64,000 bases of DNA from Paragonimus westermani (lineage: Eukaryota; Platyhelminthes; Trematoda; Plagiorchiida; Troglotrematidae). The stretch is taken from the NCBI GenBank assembly GCA_008508345.1, contig QNGE01000954.1:2529-66528 (forward strand), read 5' to 3'. The position numbers and the translations under genes are program-made. Under the pieces are notes generated by a model that did not search any database, was not told the origin of the DNA, and saw nothing but the letters and a program-made list of their open reading frames with translations. Each line of letters begins with the position of its first letter. Within the stretch, counting starts at the first letter, position 1. Shown in pieces: positions 20,446-34,171 of the stretch.

Positions 20446-23400
20446 ATCATTCGTTGAATCGCTGAGTATAGGGGTAATTAGGGGTATACAAGGTTTTGTT
20501 GACAGGTAATACATCCCTAGTTGTAATACATCCCTATTTGTCAAACTTCGCGACTGAACTAGTTCGGTTCCTCCGGCCTCGAGGCATACAAAAGGTAATC
20601 ATTTCTAGCATTATTGAGATGGCTTTCATTGAACCTCTATAATTAGCGTAATGTCATGCCTCAGGATAGTGTGACGGGTTAGGACGTTCGGTTGTAGGTT
20701 GTGGCTCACGAAGCTGCAAGAATGAAGGAGAAGTATACAGGGTTTATGTGATTTAAAATCAATATGGTGCCGCTAGCTTTACGAAGTATCAACGCCTTGA
20801 TTTGAGAAACACCCAGGTTTTCCTGAATGAGAGTACCCAGATCACGTTAGTGAAACACATGTCAGAATGGTGCTCATGTGATGTGGTGAGTATTTTTGGT
20901 ATTTTGGCAGAAATAGAGGGCAGAAATTTTGTGTTTACCGACTTGCAGCATGCCGTCATTCTCTGAATTCCGTGCTGACATTCGGACCTTCATATCCTGT
21001 ACAAAAATCAAACATAACGGCGGTGACACCACTGGGCAGTTCAGGTAATAACAACTATCTCAGAATGGAGCTTTTAGGTATCTTTCTAGCAGCCAGGTGT
21101 GTTGGAGCCTCTTCTCTCTGGACCGTTACGCTGGAACTCCTGTTCGTGAGATAAGTTGGCAGCAGGACTAACAAATGAACTGAGATATCGCACGCCATCG
21201 CTTTGGTGGTCGGAGTGTCCTGGGCTGCTATGCCATGTGTTTCCGCAACATCTAAGTGGATTACTTTTCTATTACTGCCATAATTCACTATCTCGTTCCA
21301 TGAATCAATTGCTACCAATAATTTGGTCACGCACGAATATTCCTTGACTGAGTCGACAACACTGAAGCGTAGAAAAGTCGCGGTACCTCACGTGGCCTCA
21401 GATCTGATCGTTATCTAAGCTTCTCAGAACCTGAGGTCAAAGTCGGTAAACTTTACCGTCTGAATGGTGTGCGTGAGATTGCTCTTCGGTAGTTGACTAT
21501 TCCATCTTGGCCAAGAATGAGTTATGTGTACACATCAATAATCAACAACCTAATACTGGATTTCACTGAAGGCTGTCATAGTGCTTCGTCCGACTGATGT
21601 ATTTCCACTGTAAACAACGGTTTAGTTCGAAGGTTTTAGACAATTGTGAGTAGACCGAGAATTTTCAGTGTACCACACTTAAAGGTTACCTGGATTAATA
21701 CATGATGGGTTCCAGTATGAACCGCATGCTTTGCTACGGCTAGACGGAGAAAGGGGACGCTTGAATTACAGCAGTGTAAGTTTGCGTATCACCGTGGACA
21801 TGTGATAGACGTCTCACCGGTGTATTAACCGCGAGAATCAATACCGGAAACCCTGGTTAACGATGTAACCAGTGAGGTATGTTAAAATATTTTCAGTCAC
21901 TCAGTTCTGGTTGTTAAAAACACTTCTTTCCTAAATTAAAGCGAAAGCAAAACTTGTGGCACGGAGCAAACCCTGGTGATATTGGACTACTACGGTTAAA
22001 TCTGTAGGCACGTTGCATCAGTAAGACTAAGTATTTCAGTTGGCGCCAAAACCCCGACTTTTATAATTAGTCGTCTCGGCTTCACTTACAGCTTGTTTAC
22101 TTCAATTCGTGGGAAGCCAAAGCGGTTTGTTTTACCCCGAAGTTCGTTTCATCAACTCCCGATGCTAGACCATAGTTCTTTCCAGATTAGATATTGCACT
22201 GACAAGCCAACTTGCTCAGATTGTCGCCACTGGTTGGCCGTAATCTTCCGCGATTCATAGATCGACATACAGTGAATGAGTTCATTCAATCCGACTCATT
22301 CGTCGCCTTTTTCAAAGCATTTTTCAATCGTGCTCGCCAACCATAATTTGCCGTTTGTGGCGACGTACTGCTTTCCCGGATCCATACAATTCTTCAGACG
22401 CAGTCGACTTCCCTTCAGTTTTTCTTCGGCCTGTCATTAAGTAACCTGCATCCTACCGGACCAGGCTGCGTCGCCCAATTATCGTGGACGACTTCAAGAA
22501 ATCCATGGTTAAACTCGAAATCCCGATGCGTCTTAAAGGAAAAAAAGGATAAAAATTAACGACTGCAATCGAAGGATATAAACTCTAGCAGAACGGAGTT
22601 GTAACCACTGCAAGGTTTATATTTTTCAAGGGGGCGAATTGCAGCGAAATCGTGGAAGGGTAATTTTAAGCATTCACTCTAGATTCTCTCAACCACAGTC
22701 CATGTGGAATAGTGACGAATTAAAGGAGGCTGGTAAATAACTGAAAAACAGGTTCTAGGTTGGGATACATCTGGTAACACGTAATTCTGTCACGTGGTGC
22801 GTAACTCACAGGAAGGACATCGGTAGTCACGGTTGGGTGTGCGAACTAGTCTGCGCATCTGAAAATTATGAGATCCAAAAAATATTAGGGAATAATGGTC
22901 AGATCAGCTGAGTTCACCGGAGTCTTATCGCAGGCATGTTAAGTAATGTGAAACGAGTATCACCTCCGAATCACCGAAAATAGTTGCGCATTGATGTATA
23001 GTTTCACGGTGAGTTAACTGAAGAAAATTCTATGATAGCTGGCTCACTTTAGGCCGCACAATATACAACTGTACGTTAAAAAATTAAAACTTTCCCATAC
23101 CGTTGTCGTCAAAACTCCTGGCTAAATCTTAAAGCCCAATATACAACGGAAACCTGCACTCGGTAGCTTACTCGCATTCGAAACCCTCAGGATTTCCACA
23201 CCTACTAGAGAAATCACGCGTCAGATGATTAACGCATACGATCGACTGTGTGCCCTAAGGTTCCGGAGGGTTACCCTACCTTGTTCTCAATGGCACCTGT
23301 TCAATATGAAACACTGTACGCTTAGTCATTCATTTTTCAACCAAATTTATGTGGTAAAACGGGAAACATTCAACCACACTTGTGAATAGCTCTTCAAAAG

Positions 23401-25322
23401 GCAAAATAACTATACCCCCAAAGCACTCGGCGCAGCGGATCTCCAAGTCTGACAAAGTTGGGGACATCATTTGCCCATTTAGCCAACCTCTACTGTAAGT
23501 TTTTTTTTACACAGAAACTAACCACTGTGCAGCTTTGCATGTCTCATGAAAGTGAGCTTTGGTTAATCAAAGACTATACAGTTCAACGACACAGACAAAA
23601 CTCTACCGGCTTTGTGTGGCTTCAGACTCACGACATATCCTAGATGACGGACTCCAGGTACTGATACACACTTGTGAGCCTGGACCTGTTGCAGAACAAG
23701 CCAGAGACGGAATGTTATGCGCGGCTGAAGTCAGACAGTGCCATCGTTCAAAGCAATGGTGCCGGACTCAATGGGGACGGGGTCTATACATTGCTGCCAA
23801 CCAAAGCGAACCCACGTGCCATTTTCCGTTTAGTAGGTATCTGACATTCTCGGGTCATTCAGGATCGTTCTTGCATCCATTGGTAACTCTGAAACAAGTG
23901 AAAAAGGCCGATTTATTGAATTTGTCGTCTTCAGTTTCGTATCACTCCGGAACTACGACCGGTTATCTGGGTAGACAATTTTATTCAATCCACGGGGACA
24001 TTTGAAGAAATTAATGTAGCAAATTAGGCAATAAATTACCTTCGCTAGTTAAGCACTTCATGGCGTTCGGCGACGGTTAACTTGTGTGAAGGTGTCCCAC
24101 GGGAGACCAAGAAATTCGTACTTCCTAGAGTGGAGAAGGACTACCCACCGTTCTTGTAACATTATCATCCATGATGCCTTCACCATACGTTAAATGCTGT
24201 ATTATATGAAGGTGTAGTAGTAAGGAGCTAGTCGGTCGCTATTTGTGCACTTATTTGCAGTCCACCAACTTGAGATAGGCCTGCAGACGCTTCCAGAATA
24301 TCCTGTTTTTGTGAAGCAGAACGATCAACTAACATTCATGTCTCAACAGCTCGACTGACTTTTGATCCGTGGAAACTTCCTGATTACCTGTATTGTTGTT
24401 CCGGCATGGTGCATGGGGACGCGGTGATGCTTTTTGGTTTGAAGCTAGGACATAGGTTACAACTCGCTGTCAGTGGCCAGTGCCTGCGAACAAATAAATA
24501 CACAAAGACGGCTGATGCCGCTTTCATGTGACAGTTTTATGGCTTTCAAAAGAATTTATACTACACCGAGAAAAACTTAGGAGACTGTCGACTGTTCTGC
24601 CCTACTGTCTGAACAGATCGAGTAATTAGTCGAAAGGAGCACGCACATGGCCCCCTAGGAGAATTGGTAAGTGATAAGTCATAAGTGTGGCTATAATGTC
24701 GTATCAGAGATAGCTTACCAAAGATATCACCCTGTTTTTACTTATTATAATATAAAAAACCCGGAAGAGAGTGGCAATATTTACATTACCCACACTAGCT
24801 ACTAGTTTATTGCTGACCCTCTCCACTAACCGAATGGCTAATTTTAGCTATTTCACAAGAGTGAATTAAATTTGGGGATTCAGGTTATTTCGTATTAGAA
24901 ATCACCCACAGTCGACAACAGTCCTCATGTATGGGTAAGCCTTCCGGCCAGCCTAATGCGTAATTTTTCTGGCCATAGACTACCGCGCCTTTGTTAACGC
25001 TGTTGTTTGAAGTTTTAAACATCAAGACAACATTATTTCAGTAATAATAATAATATTAAGGTGTATTTTCATCGCATATGTGAGAAGCATGATAGGTTAT
25101 GCGCAATCACTGTAAATAATTACAAGCGATAATAAACTGATAATTAAACAGTAGCACAAACTTGAATTCTGCTGCCAAAAGGGACGTGGTCAAAAGGATA
25201 ATGGTTGTAGTTTACGAACCTTTGACGCACTCAACAGGGAAATAGATCGTTTGCAGGCTCCACAGATTAAGTCCGAGAAATGGAATGTTATATTAATTAA
25301 CCTTTCACAAGGGTGTATGGGG
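20446..25322. other. No recognisable gene
   Basis: A 4.9-kb stretch with few open frames above 60 codons, especially 21350-23450. The open plus-strand frame at 23559-24005 (148 codons) shows no motif I know. No RNA gene or repeat array was seen. Confidence 0.45.
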
Positions 25323-25327
25323 GTCAG
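25323..25327. repeat. Target-site duplication GTCAG, left
   Basis: GTCAG immediately precedes the left inverted arm and is repeated directly after the right arm at 25896-25900. Confidence 0.75.
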
Positions 25328-25895
25328 TGTAACATGCATGCCAGCCGACTCTACTCTGGACGCCCGGGACTTCGCGGACCAACCTTCGGTCAACGTGGAC
25401 GCAACAGGGGACAACGCTCTTCCGAAGTAGGGGTTCGAACAACAGTTCTGAAAAGAGAAACAATACGAACAAACAAGAGCCGAAGGCCCAGTAAGCCATG
25501 CACACGACTTACACAAACGTAAGCTAAAACGGCACCGACAACACAGCAGCACGCTCCGTCACAGAACTCAAATTCGATTCGTGCGCGCTCGCTGGTTTCG
25601 GTTGCGCGTTACACAGCTCCCCTCTTCGTTAAGCACAGTCCCCTGTGTTCCAAACCCTCTACAAACCAGCTGGTGCCCATGTTGTCGGTGCCGTTTTAGC
25701 TTACGTTTGTGTAAGTCGTGTGCATGGCTTACTGGGCCTTCGGCTCTTGTTTGTTCGTATTGTTTCTCTTTTCAGAACTGTTGTTCGAACCCCTACATCG
25801 GAAGAGCGTTGTCCCCTGTTGCGTCCACGTTGACCGAAGGTTGGTCCGCGAAGTCCCGGGCATCCAGAGTAGAGTCGGCAGGCCTGCATGTTACA
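25328..25895. mobile_element. 568-bp element with 215-bp terminal inverted arms
   Basis: Arm 25328-25542 is the reverse complement of 25681-25895 over the full 215 bp with four mismatches by eye (98 percent). A 138-bp spacer (25543-25680) separates them. The outer ends are TGTAACATGC...GCATGTTACA, and a 5-bp direct repeat GTCAG flanks the unit. No protein is encoded; the matching open frames in the two arms are mirror images of one repeat. TG...CA ends with a 5-bp duplication fit a retroviral-type integrase. It could be a miniature DNA transposon of an integrase-derived group such as Ginger, or an LTR pair joined in inverted orientation. The near-identical arms suggest a young insertion or gene conversion. 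Transcribed, it would form a long perfect hairpin. Confidence 0.85.
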
Positions 25896-25900
25896 GTCAG
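25896..25900. repeat. Target-site duplication GTCAG, right
   Basis: Direct copy of 25323-25327 on the far side of the inverted-arm element. Confidence 0.75.
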
Positions 25901-26785
25901 TTTTTCTAATTGTTCAAGGTCACTCCGAGGAGGACGTCTAGGTGAATTCCCGGAGTTTCTCGCTAGCACGAGATGTAATTAGCGTGCGAAAACTCTTAAA
26001 ATTAGTCGGCTTCAGCAATGGAGGGCGAAAATTCCAAAATGTAGCAGACAATTGAGTAGACTCCAGCGCAAGATTTCGACGAGTGCTCGACGGTGTGAAA
26101 TTATAGTTTATCGTTTCCCTGAAACATTTGTACATGTATAGCCATGGATATGCTACAAGACCACCTAGGGGGGTTAATCTTCTACAAACGGGTTACTGTA
26201 CCCATGCGATTGTGAGGTTGTTCGACTGTTTAAATCTGTTCTCTGTACCACTTCTAGCTGTCTTCGTGAACGGTGTCGTCGCTGAAATTAATGTTGCTAC
26301 GGCATTGACTGATTGCATTGCATGTCGACGATGTGAGAGTGGATAGAATAGTCAGGTGGTGTGAACCGTGCGGGACTTCATTCGGGAATTTGACAGACGA
26401 GCAATGAGACACTCCAGCAGATTGGTGAACGGACATTCTCACTGATAATGTTGCTTCCTTACACAACGTGCTGAGGGATCATGGTGCGGCGGTTTGTAAT
26501 AAGATCATTCCTGAAGAATAACGGGACTTTTGGTTCAAATTCTGATCACAATGTTAATTTGTTTACTCACTTCATGGATGCTAAACATATCAATTTTCAC
26601 ACAGTTATCACTACTTGTTATTGATGAAGGTTTTGTCTCAACTAATTTCGTTCCAGTTTTTCAGTCAATTCGCCGTTGAGTACGCACTGAAATCCCTAAT
26701 TCTGCATGATTATTACGACTACGATCCTGTGCTTACAAATTTGGAACCGTTATCGCTGTTCGCAAATTCCGGCGCATTGTAACGT
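25901..26785. other. No recognisable gene
   Basis: Only short open frames without motifs are present. Nothing else was recognised. Confidence 0.4.
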
Positions 26786-26989
26786 TTAGTGAACTTCGCT
26801 GAAACTAATAGGAAGTTGTCCGTCGACATCAACCGTGAGGCTCTTGTCTTTAATTAAATGAAAAGACAGCAGTCCTTCACAGATCCCCTCCCTAGTATCA
26901 ACCTTTTGTGGGCCAAAATAATCCACGGTTAAGTCTGTAAAGCGGGCGCCACCAGCTGTTCCGTGATTGACAGAAAGTGAGACCATCAC
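26786..26989 (-). pseudogene. Possible BEL/Pao integrase remnant
   Basis: A 67-codon minus-strand frame contains F-T-D-L-T-V-D-Y-F-G-P. The V/I-D-Y-F-G-P motif surrounds the first catalytic Asp of BEL/Pao integrases. The rest of the frame does not keep recognisable catalytic motifs, and no LTR was found. It could be a chance match, so I hold it at low confidence. Confidence 0.35.
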
Positions 26990-29387
26990 TTACCGGCGTG
27001 GTTCTGCCGAAAACGTTCTGTATTTTAACGGCGCTCAGCTCACACTGGTCGTGCCTTTTGCAACCAAAAACCTCCTTTTGAAGTAAGATAAGGCGTCGCT
27101 AGCTCCCAATAGACCTTCAATCTCATGATAGTGTCTGATAACTACAATCCGTGACAACATCAAGGGGCGGCAGTATCATCAATCAACATCATGAGGTAGC
27201 CTAGTCGAAACCTTCACACCGATACCGTTGGTCAGCGAGTCCCACTCGCTCTTTACTAAAGGCGGTCTGCTTCTCTAGCTGAACGATAGGTTGGCACGAT
27301 AAATCCGCATCTGCCATGCGCAGGTGGCCTAGCATAACCCGACGTTGTTGACCAGCTTTTAAAAGAATGAGATAAATCTTGGACCGTTTCAACCATGATA
27401 TCGCGCGGAGCAGGTTCTTCCAATGTGAGTAAAGGTTAACCTACCACTACACGTTGCTGACGCTGACTACTGTCACCACCCCTAGTTCCAGTTCCTCTTG
27501 AAGCTTCCGGGACAACTTTGTGAGTAACCACGAAGTCTCAGGTACCCTCGGAAAGGTCGGTCAATACGGCTGCGTGTATTTCATGAGAACGTGCGTTGTA
27601 GGTTTCTTGAGAATCTGTGTCTGCATTTGAAGTCGGACGGGGACGCGGCTGAATAAAACATGGCAAGGCGACAGGTGCTTTTCTCACCTACTACAAAACG
27701 ATGATGGGGTCTCTTCAAATTGTGTTGCCAAGAGTTAACAGGAGCTAAATCCTAATGGGCCGAATGAGTTCGGCTGCCAATACCGTTGCTGTAACTTCTG
27801 ATATCCGGGTGGACGAGGACAACTGCCAACATGGCCACCGGCAAGAGGTTCGGTCCTGTGACGTGGAAGGACGAAGCCATATCAATCCCCAAGTAAGGCC
27901 TAAATAAGAGGCTGTTGCTATCCGCACCTACCGAAATCTGCGTCAACTTTAAACTCCGTGGAGACCGTTCAACATAGCTTGTAGGAAGAGGGCCGAAGAC
28001 TACTGTGGGCTTCATCGACAAGAAGAATTTCAGGTGTGTGCTTTCCTGTTAGTTGTTCGTCGTCAGTGTTACAGAGGACTCGGAGTTCGTTTGACAAGGT
28101 CTGTGTTTGCTCTTACCTTCCAGAAATTTTACTTTGCTTTGTACTTCTATTCCGTATCTTCTGCCTATCGAGGTTTTTATTTAACAACGCAACAACGCAA
28201 TGGTTAGTGGCATCACAACGTTCAGTCTTCAGACATGCAGCGGTGTTGCCAAGACAAGAGATGAGCTTGAGTTCCCTTGTGAGATAATCTGATATTCCTT
28301 TCGGGCCCAAAACAATAGCATTTGCTGCGATGCTTGTAGCGCGTGGTGCCATCCAGAATTTGGCAACCTCAGTGAAAGAGCTTACTGACTGTAGTTGAGC
28401 CATATTCTAGTAGCACGACTATCTCTTGATTGCCTTTCGAGTCTAGACAAATATGGTGAAATGGGAAGTTTTCGTTGACTCCAGCTGGTTACAAACGTTT
28501 GTCGGCCTCCATCCTGAAGACCATAGATAACGAACGTTACGTTTGCAAGCTGAATTCCACGAATCACGACAGCCTAATAGGGCGACATCAAAATATTAGA
28601 AGAATATTTAACAGTGTGATCGAACAACACTAAGTTTACACAGTTGCCGACATCTCATTCGTCTACTGGACTTCTACTCTGTCGCCGTTCTTTTGTTACC
28701 TCGTTCTTTGAGTCCAGTATCCACCTTTGTGTTTTTCACGGAGGCCGCCTGTGACAATCCAGCGTACTCCTTTTTATGGAGGAGTGTTCAACGTAGTATC
28801 GTTATTTGTTTGATGAACAACCTAACAGCGATTGCGGATGCAAACAGAGTCGCTGCAAAGGGGAAACGGCCGTTGACTTCGCGCCAGTTAACACTTGCAG
28901 CCAGAGTCTTCGTCTTGTTTCCATTAATCTCGTTGTCAGTTCAGTCGCTGACGAAATTTTCACCCAACTTGTTGAGATAGTTAACCGATGGACGATGAGA
29001 AAATGGAAATATGGAAATCAGCAGCACGCACGACCCACTATCCTATATTTTCAGTTTCAGCGACGGAATGTTCCAACTGAACGGCATGGGAAAGCAGATG
29101 GCAAGACTGGGGGTCTTCAGGTGGCTCTGAACAGCTTTTCGATATCTCAAGACGTTCAGCTGCGGGCGGGTAGCGTTAATGTTCTTTCACAAAAGAGGAA
29201 AATGTTAATTAAGCGTCAGTCATACCGTGCAAACCGATATCCACGCAGAGATGACTCGGAAAGTGCAAGTGAAGTTCAATCTGCCACTCACCGTATGTAC
29301 CAACAAACCGTGTCAGCGATCCCTATATAAACGACTGCAAAATTTCAGGTAGTGCCAGTACCACTTCACACCAGTCGATTAGTAGGT
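26990..29387. other. No confidently recognised gene
   Basis: Short minus-strand frames (27392-27201, 28021-27745, 28403-28113) might be older parts of the same element as 26786-26989, but none has a decisive motif. The plus-strand frame at 28806-29330 (174 codons) is also unrecognised. Confidence 0.35.
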
Positions 29388-29859
29388 TCAGAAGAAGAAA
29401 CATACCAAGTTCTCGCGAACTGTCTTATTTATCATTTTCTTAAATCTCTTAAATCTATTATTATACGTAAGAAGTTGCCGGAACTTCGTTGCTTCCCACC
29501 GTTGGTAGTGCACGAATGTACGGAATCTTTTCAGAAAGCTAGCTAGGATTCGTGAATGAATAGGTCCAGTACACTGGCTCATCCCCTCAATCACGTTGGA
29601 GTCAAAGTCACTGTTCATTTGTAACGGTCCTGATCTCCAAAGTGCTGAAATTATCTCCATGATCCCCGAAAAGGCCCTGCGTGTGATCCCAAGGGAAATA
29701 TGCAACCACATCTATGTTCAGTGATTCAAATGGCAAATCAGCCGTGTGGTGTCTGGACAGTTTTCTAAACCCGGAATCTGCATCGTATTTTAGTCTACAC
29801 TGCAAGTGTGAGAATACCATTTTTCTGTCCACGTGAACGTCATGTGCAGTGCACTTCAC
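29388..29859 (-). pseudogene. Possible retroelement integrase remnant
   Basis: Two minus-strand frames adjoin. One contains L-F-G-D-H-G-D-N-F-S-T-L-E, similar to the D-N-G-x-x-F-T-S block around the second catalytic Asp of Ty3/gypsy integrases. The next contains F-L-K-R-F-R-T-F-V and F-R-Q-L-L-T-Y, similar to the segment after the catalytic Glu. The reading is degraded and speculative. Confidence 0.3.
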
Positions 29860-32275
29860 GTAGGAACGATTTTTGGTGTGGCTCTCGGCTTACCTGAAAT
29901 TGCCCTGAAGGGTGTGTCGCCAATCATATGATCCAAGGTGACATTACGTGAACCCTGTGGAGCAACATTAAAGCATTGCCCCATTTGTTGAAACCTTCAT
30001 CAGATCAGTAACAACGTAAGTGAATTGTTCGTGCTCTTTTTCAGGTTCGTCTATCCCGCAAAATATACCGACGACAAACACCAGCGGTTTGGGCATAGTC
30101 AGTCTTGTTAGGGCAAACCATAGGCGTTGACGTAACTTCACCAGTATGCAGCTGCGTATGGACGCACCTTAACTGTCAGCCCCATGGCTATATGACTACT
30201 TATTTAATCTATTTCTATCTGCGAAGTAAACAGGATCATCTTAACAAATAACTTTACTTCCGCAGAGAAGTGTTACGCCCGGGAGTGTTCGTGCATCCAT
30301 CGGCAACTCAATCAACAATTCATTTAACTCGCGAAGCATTACGTTAGTTGCTGCCAGCTACAAGTTAGCTTCAAACGCGCCTTTTAAAGCAACCACTGTT
30401 GCTGTCCTTGTTATCTTGTTGACGACCGTTAACGAGTTGGCTAGTGCATAGCTTCATTAAATAAAAGTATGCCCCACCTTCATTCATGTGTTCGTTAATA
30501 ACCTAATCATCCTGCATGATATGCCGCTCAGAAGTTATAATGCAGGTTCTGGACTTAGATGACACAGCTGAGATGAAACCTTGTGTGGGAAGTCAGTCCT
30601 GCGCGCATGTATATCGACATTCGGTTTGGCTGGAGCAAAGTAGTCATTCTTCGAAATAGGAGCTTACAAACGCTCTCCATGGATTCACTATAAATTGGCA
30701 AGTCACGGTTAATGGTGGCAGCTACTTTCTCCCTGGAAATAAGATGAAAACACTCCTCATGCGCCAGCTTTATAAGATGATGGATATTTGACAACGGACA
30801 ACCAGGTGGCTTACTGTCGCAACGGTCAGCCATCATGCACGCCAAGCCAAGAGAAAAATGTCCGTTCAAATGCGAAAGCACGGGTCCTGTTCTACTTGAC
30901 AGTAGAGATCAAAAAATTAATTAGCAAGTAGACACGCGGCTAGCAGTCGAAGTGGAATGAATGCAATTCATCAACATCAAAGTGATCAACATTAGTGCCA
31001 TATGTGGCATGATACAAAAAATTTCGAGTAGCTGGCATAGGACACTCAGGAGACATTCGGTTGTGTTAATGTGCCGCTAAGGTACCGTTTATACCTGTGC
31101 GTGCAAGGCGTGTGTCCAAGTTATTCGTGCCTTTCACAGGCAGAATAAGAAGATGGCTAGCGGTACGTGAAGAAGATTCAAGTTAACGAGTGAATATATA
31201 AACGATATTTCCAGCATAGGCGACCGGTAAGATAAACAACCTATTCTAAAGGGAATGCAGGTTGACGTTTGAGGGGAATCTGACGGTGCGAACTAAACGG
31301 AACTGGAGGGTAAATTTCGATTACATCCGGTTCAAGGCAGTCATGAGAGTGGTTGTTAGGTGCGTAAGCGATTAACGGGGATTGCATGCCACGACGGGCA
31401 AAAAGAGGACAAACATCCTGATTTTTTGGAAAGGTGCACGCTAGAGGCAGCAATAACTCTCACGGAATTGAAACTTCGGTTGATATAATCGGAATGCCAC
31501 AGATAACACTTGCAGCAGACAAAGCGCACGACCGGCTCTTTAAGTTGAAGTACCTTCCTGCAGAAGTGTATCTTGTGACGCTGGTTCAGGGTAGGGAGCA
31601 GCGCTGTGAAGTTCTTAGTTTCACGCGGATCAGCAGCTTACGCCCAAAGAGCAACAAGAACATAATTGTTAAATTTTACCACACGTAACCTCAGTTATTT
31701 GCACGCGTGCGTTATGTAGCTGAATTTTCAGATGGATAGAAACACGTTCGGAGGATGGAGGGTATCTAAGACCTCCAACTTGTGAAGTCTTCTATGAAGA
31801 AGCTCAGAAGAACAGTTTTTGGATCACTGCCGCAAGATTTTCACTGAGACGTGGACAAAATTGGCTGTGCAGAAACTACTTCTGCCTACTCGATTGTTGA
31901 TACGCGCTAATGGTCGCGTGGAACAAACACCTCGTTTGTTACCCTCTTACACCCATTTTATCGTCCTGCCTGTGTGACCTCACACCTACTGTTAGTTCAC
32001 TCATTGACTCCAGTTAGTTCCCTATGTAAGCCGCTTCCAGTCCATCATCCGCTGGAGCATCTGCTGTTTCTATTCCAAGTGAAACTCCTGTTAGTCGTAA
32101 CCCATTTCGTTTCACTGTTATTCGCTCGAACTCTGTTTGTCACCTTGAATTTTTGTGGATGCACCGGCAAAGGAAACCCCTTCGTTTTCCTTCTGGTCTT
32201 CATCTAAACTATTCAGAACAATGGTTGTTGTCGACTTTTTTCTTTTCGCCAGACTGAATGTTCCGCCGATGATTC

Positions 32276-32277
<2 letters not shown>
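29860..32277. other. No recognisable gene
   Basis: Scattered open frames of 60-108 codons show no known motif. No RNA gene or repeat array was noticed. Confidence 0.4.

Positions 32278-32321
<44 letters not shown>
32278..32321. repeat. (AAT)n microsatellite
   Basis: An uninterrupted run of about 14 AAT units. It would encode poly-Asn in one plus-strand frame (within 32155-32370), but the surroundings give no reason to call that frame a gene. Confidence 0.97.
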
Positions 32322-32322
<1 letters not shown>

Positions 32323-34171
32323 GGTATGCCCCCCAGTGTTCCAAGTGTTACATCAGGTACTTGCAGCTAATCTTGTTTGATAGATTATCCCTAAAATATG
32401 CGAGTGCAATATGTTTATCCACTCACACTTCAGACAAGTGCACCAAACAAATGGTAGCAAACATGCGAACATGTCACTCTACTGGACTTAGTCAGTTTAT
32501 CCGTGGTTCGCCAACCGTTCAGTATAGTGGGTGCCAAGAAAATTAATCCGGACTTCGTCTGATCTGTCGTTCACTTACTGCAGGGGACAATTAGGGGGTT
32601 GCATTTGCTGAATGAATTTTAATCCTACAGAAAGGATAACGCTTCCAAATCCTTAAAGAATTTATATAGAACCGATGCTTGGACGTGCAAGTCAGCTTCT
32701 AGGTACGGGCTTGAATGATATTTGAGATCCACTGAATGGTGATTTCCGAACAGTTTGTGAACAAACCAAAATACCTGTTACTAACAAGTTGTTGGGAGAA
32801 AAATGGTAAACTCTTCCTTCTACGCTCTCAGTACACGGCTTCCAAGCTGTTCGCGGACGTACGGCTTACGACCAAATAATTGTGGTCTGAACTTACTGAT
32901 CCGTATCCACTTGCGACTATTTAGTTCGTGTGTATTTCTTCTTCACTGTGAGACACATCGAGCACTTCCGTGTCTTAGTGACCAATAGTGGACGGTAGAG
33001 TCATGACGAGAAGCTTTACAGGTTTCGTCCTCGAATCTTTCTTATGCGACAATTCTTTCCTCACAATACTAACAATCACAGGATTGACCCTTATTTTGAG
33101 ATCGTCGGTGGATTGCTCAGGAGTGTTACGCCTCCATTTGCTCGAAAACGTGCTGGGTTTGCAATCCTAAGATGTTGATGCACACTGTTTCCACGTGATG
33201 AGTTCCAGATCAACGAAAGCCCAATGAAAGTGAAAACGAAGTGCTTGGGTCCGGGTGATTAGGACCTTCACCCCCGGATAGGTTTACTGATTACTGAGAC
33301 CGCTGAATTCGGTATTGCACACGCACTCTAAGTTTTTTTCTAAAGGATTTGCGTCGTCTTTTCATATTACATTACGTATTTGTTAATTGAAAACAGGCAC
33401 ATTGTCGCGGCGAACAGGCCGGTACCGTGATGGAGTTGATAGCGACTTTGATATGTTATAAAGTGATGACTCCAGAGGTGAAGCTGTCTGCCTCCGGAAA
33501 CGATCTTACATGATGATGCTCGGAGTTACGCAGAAGCCGAAATGCCCCTGGGATTGCGATAGTCTAGTAATATAGAAACGAAGTGATTTACTTGGCCTGA
33601 GCTACGGATAGCTTTGACGCAATGTTGCCAACACTAGCGAACTGTAATGAGAGCGAAACTTGGGTTTAGTGCTTAATTTCGAGAAGGGGGAGTATATGGA
33701 GATGCCGCAGCAACGATTACTTGCGAACGATGTCCAATATATATTAATAGCACTTTGAATTGGAGCAGTTCGGCCAATTACCTTTCATACGTCGAAGAAC
33801 ATATTATTACCAGATGTACTGAAGCAACATTGGTAGGAAATGGACTCCGAAAGAGATTGAATGAAAACTAAGGTTGTTATCATTTCTTCGCTACCTTGTT
33901 TGAAAGTGCTCACGTAGTCACACTTGTGGTGGTTCTTTCTCGGTTTAACTCTCAAACAAAGGACTGTAACATGGAATAAACTCATGAACGTAAGTTAGGA
34001 ATATGTAAACAAAGGCATGTAATACTGCATCGGAACACGGAAAACGCAACAGAACTCGGAGAGTTCGCTCATGTATGCCAGTCTAAACAAAATTATTTCA
34101 AATGTCGAATAAAAGTTTCGCACCGTCAGCGACATTGAAAGTAAACCGGGAATAGTACTAGAGACAACCTA
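32322..34171. other. No recognisable gene
   Basis: Only short frames without motifs occur here. A faint resemblance to the LINE 3' tail repeat occurs near 33208-33256. Confidence 0.4.

Noticed and set aside
25313..25889. Two similar Arg-rich proteins on opposite strands
   Set aside because: They arise because the DNA arms are inverted copies; no coding signal beyond that.
27745..28403. BEL/Pao protease, RNase H or gag upstream of the integrase-like trace
   Set aside because: Order and strand would fit, but no catalytic motif could be identified.
28806..29330. A 174-codon plus-strand frame as a gene
   Set aside because: No domain, no recognisable splice context, unremarkable composition.
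32155..32370. A poly-Asn protein
   Set aside because: The Asn run is just the (AAT)n microsatellite in one frame.
33208..33256. A third copy of the LINE 3' tail repeat
   Set aside because: Only partial similarity by eye; not enough to call without alignment.
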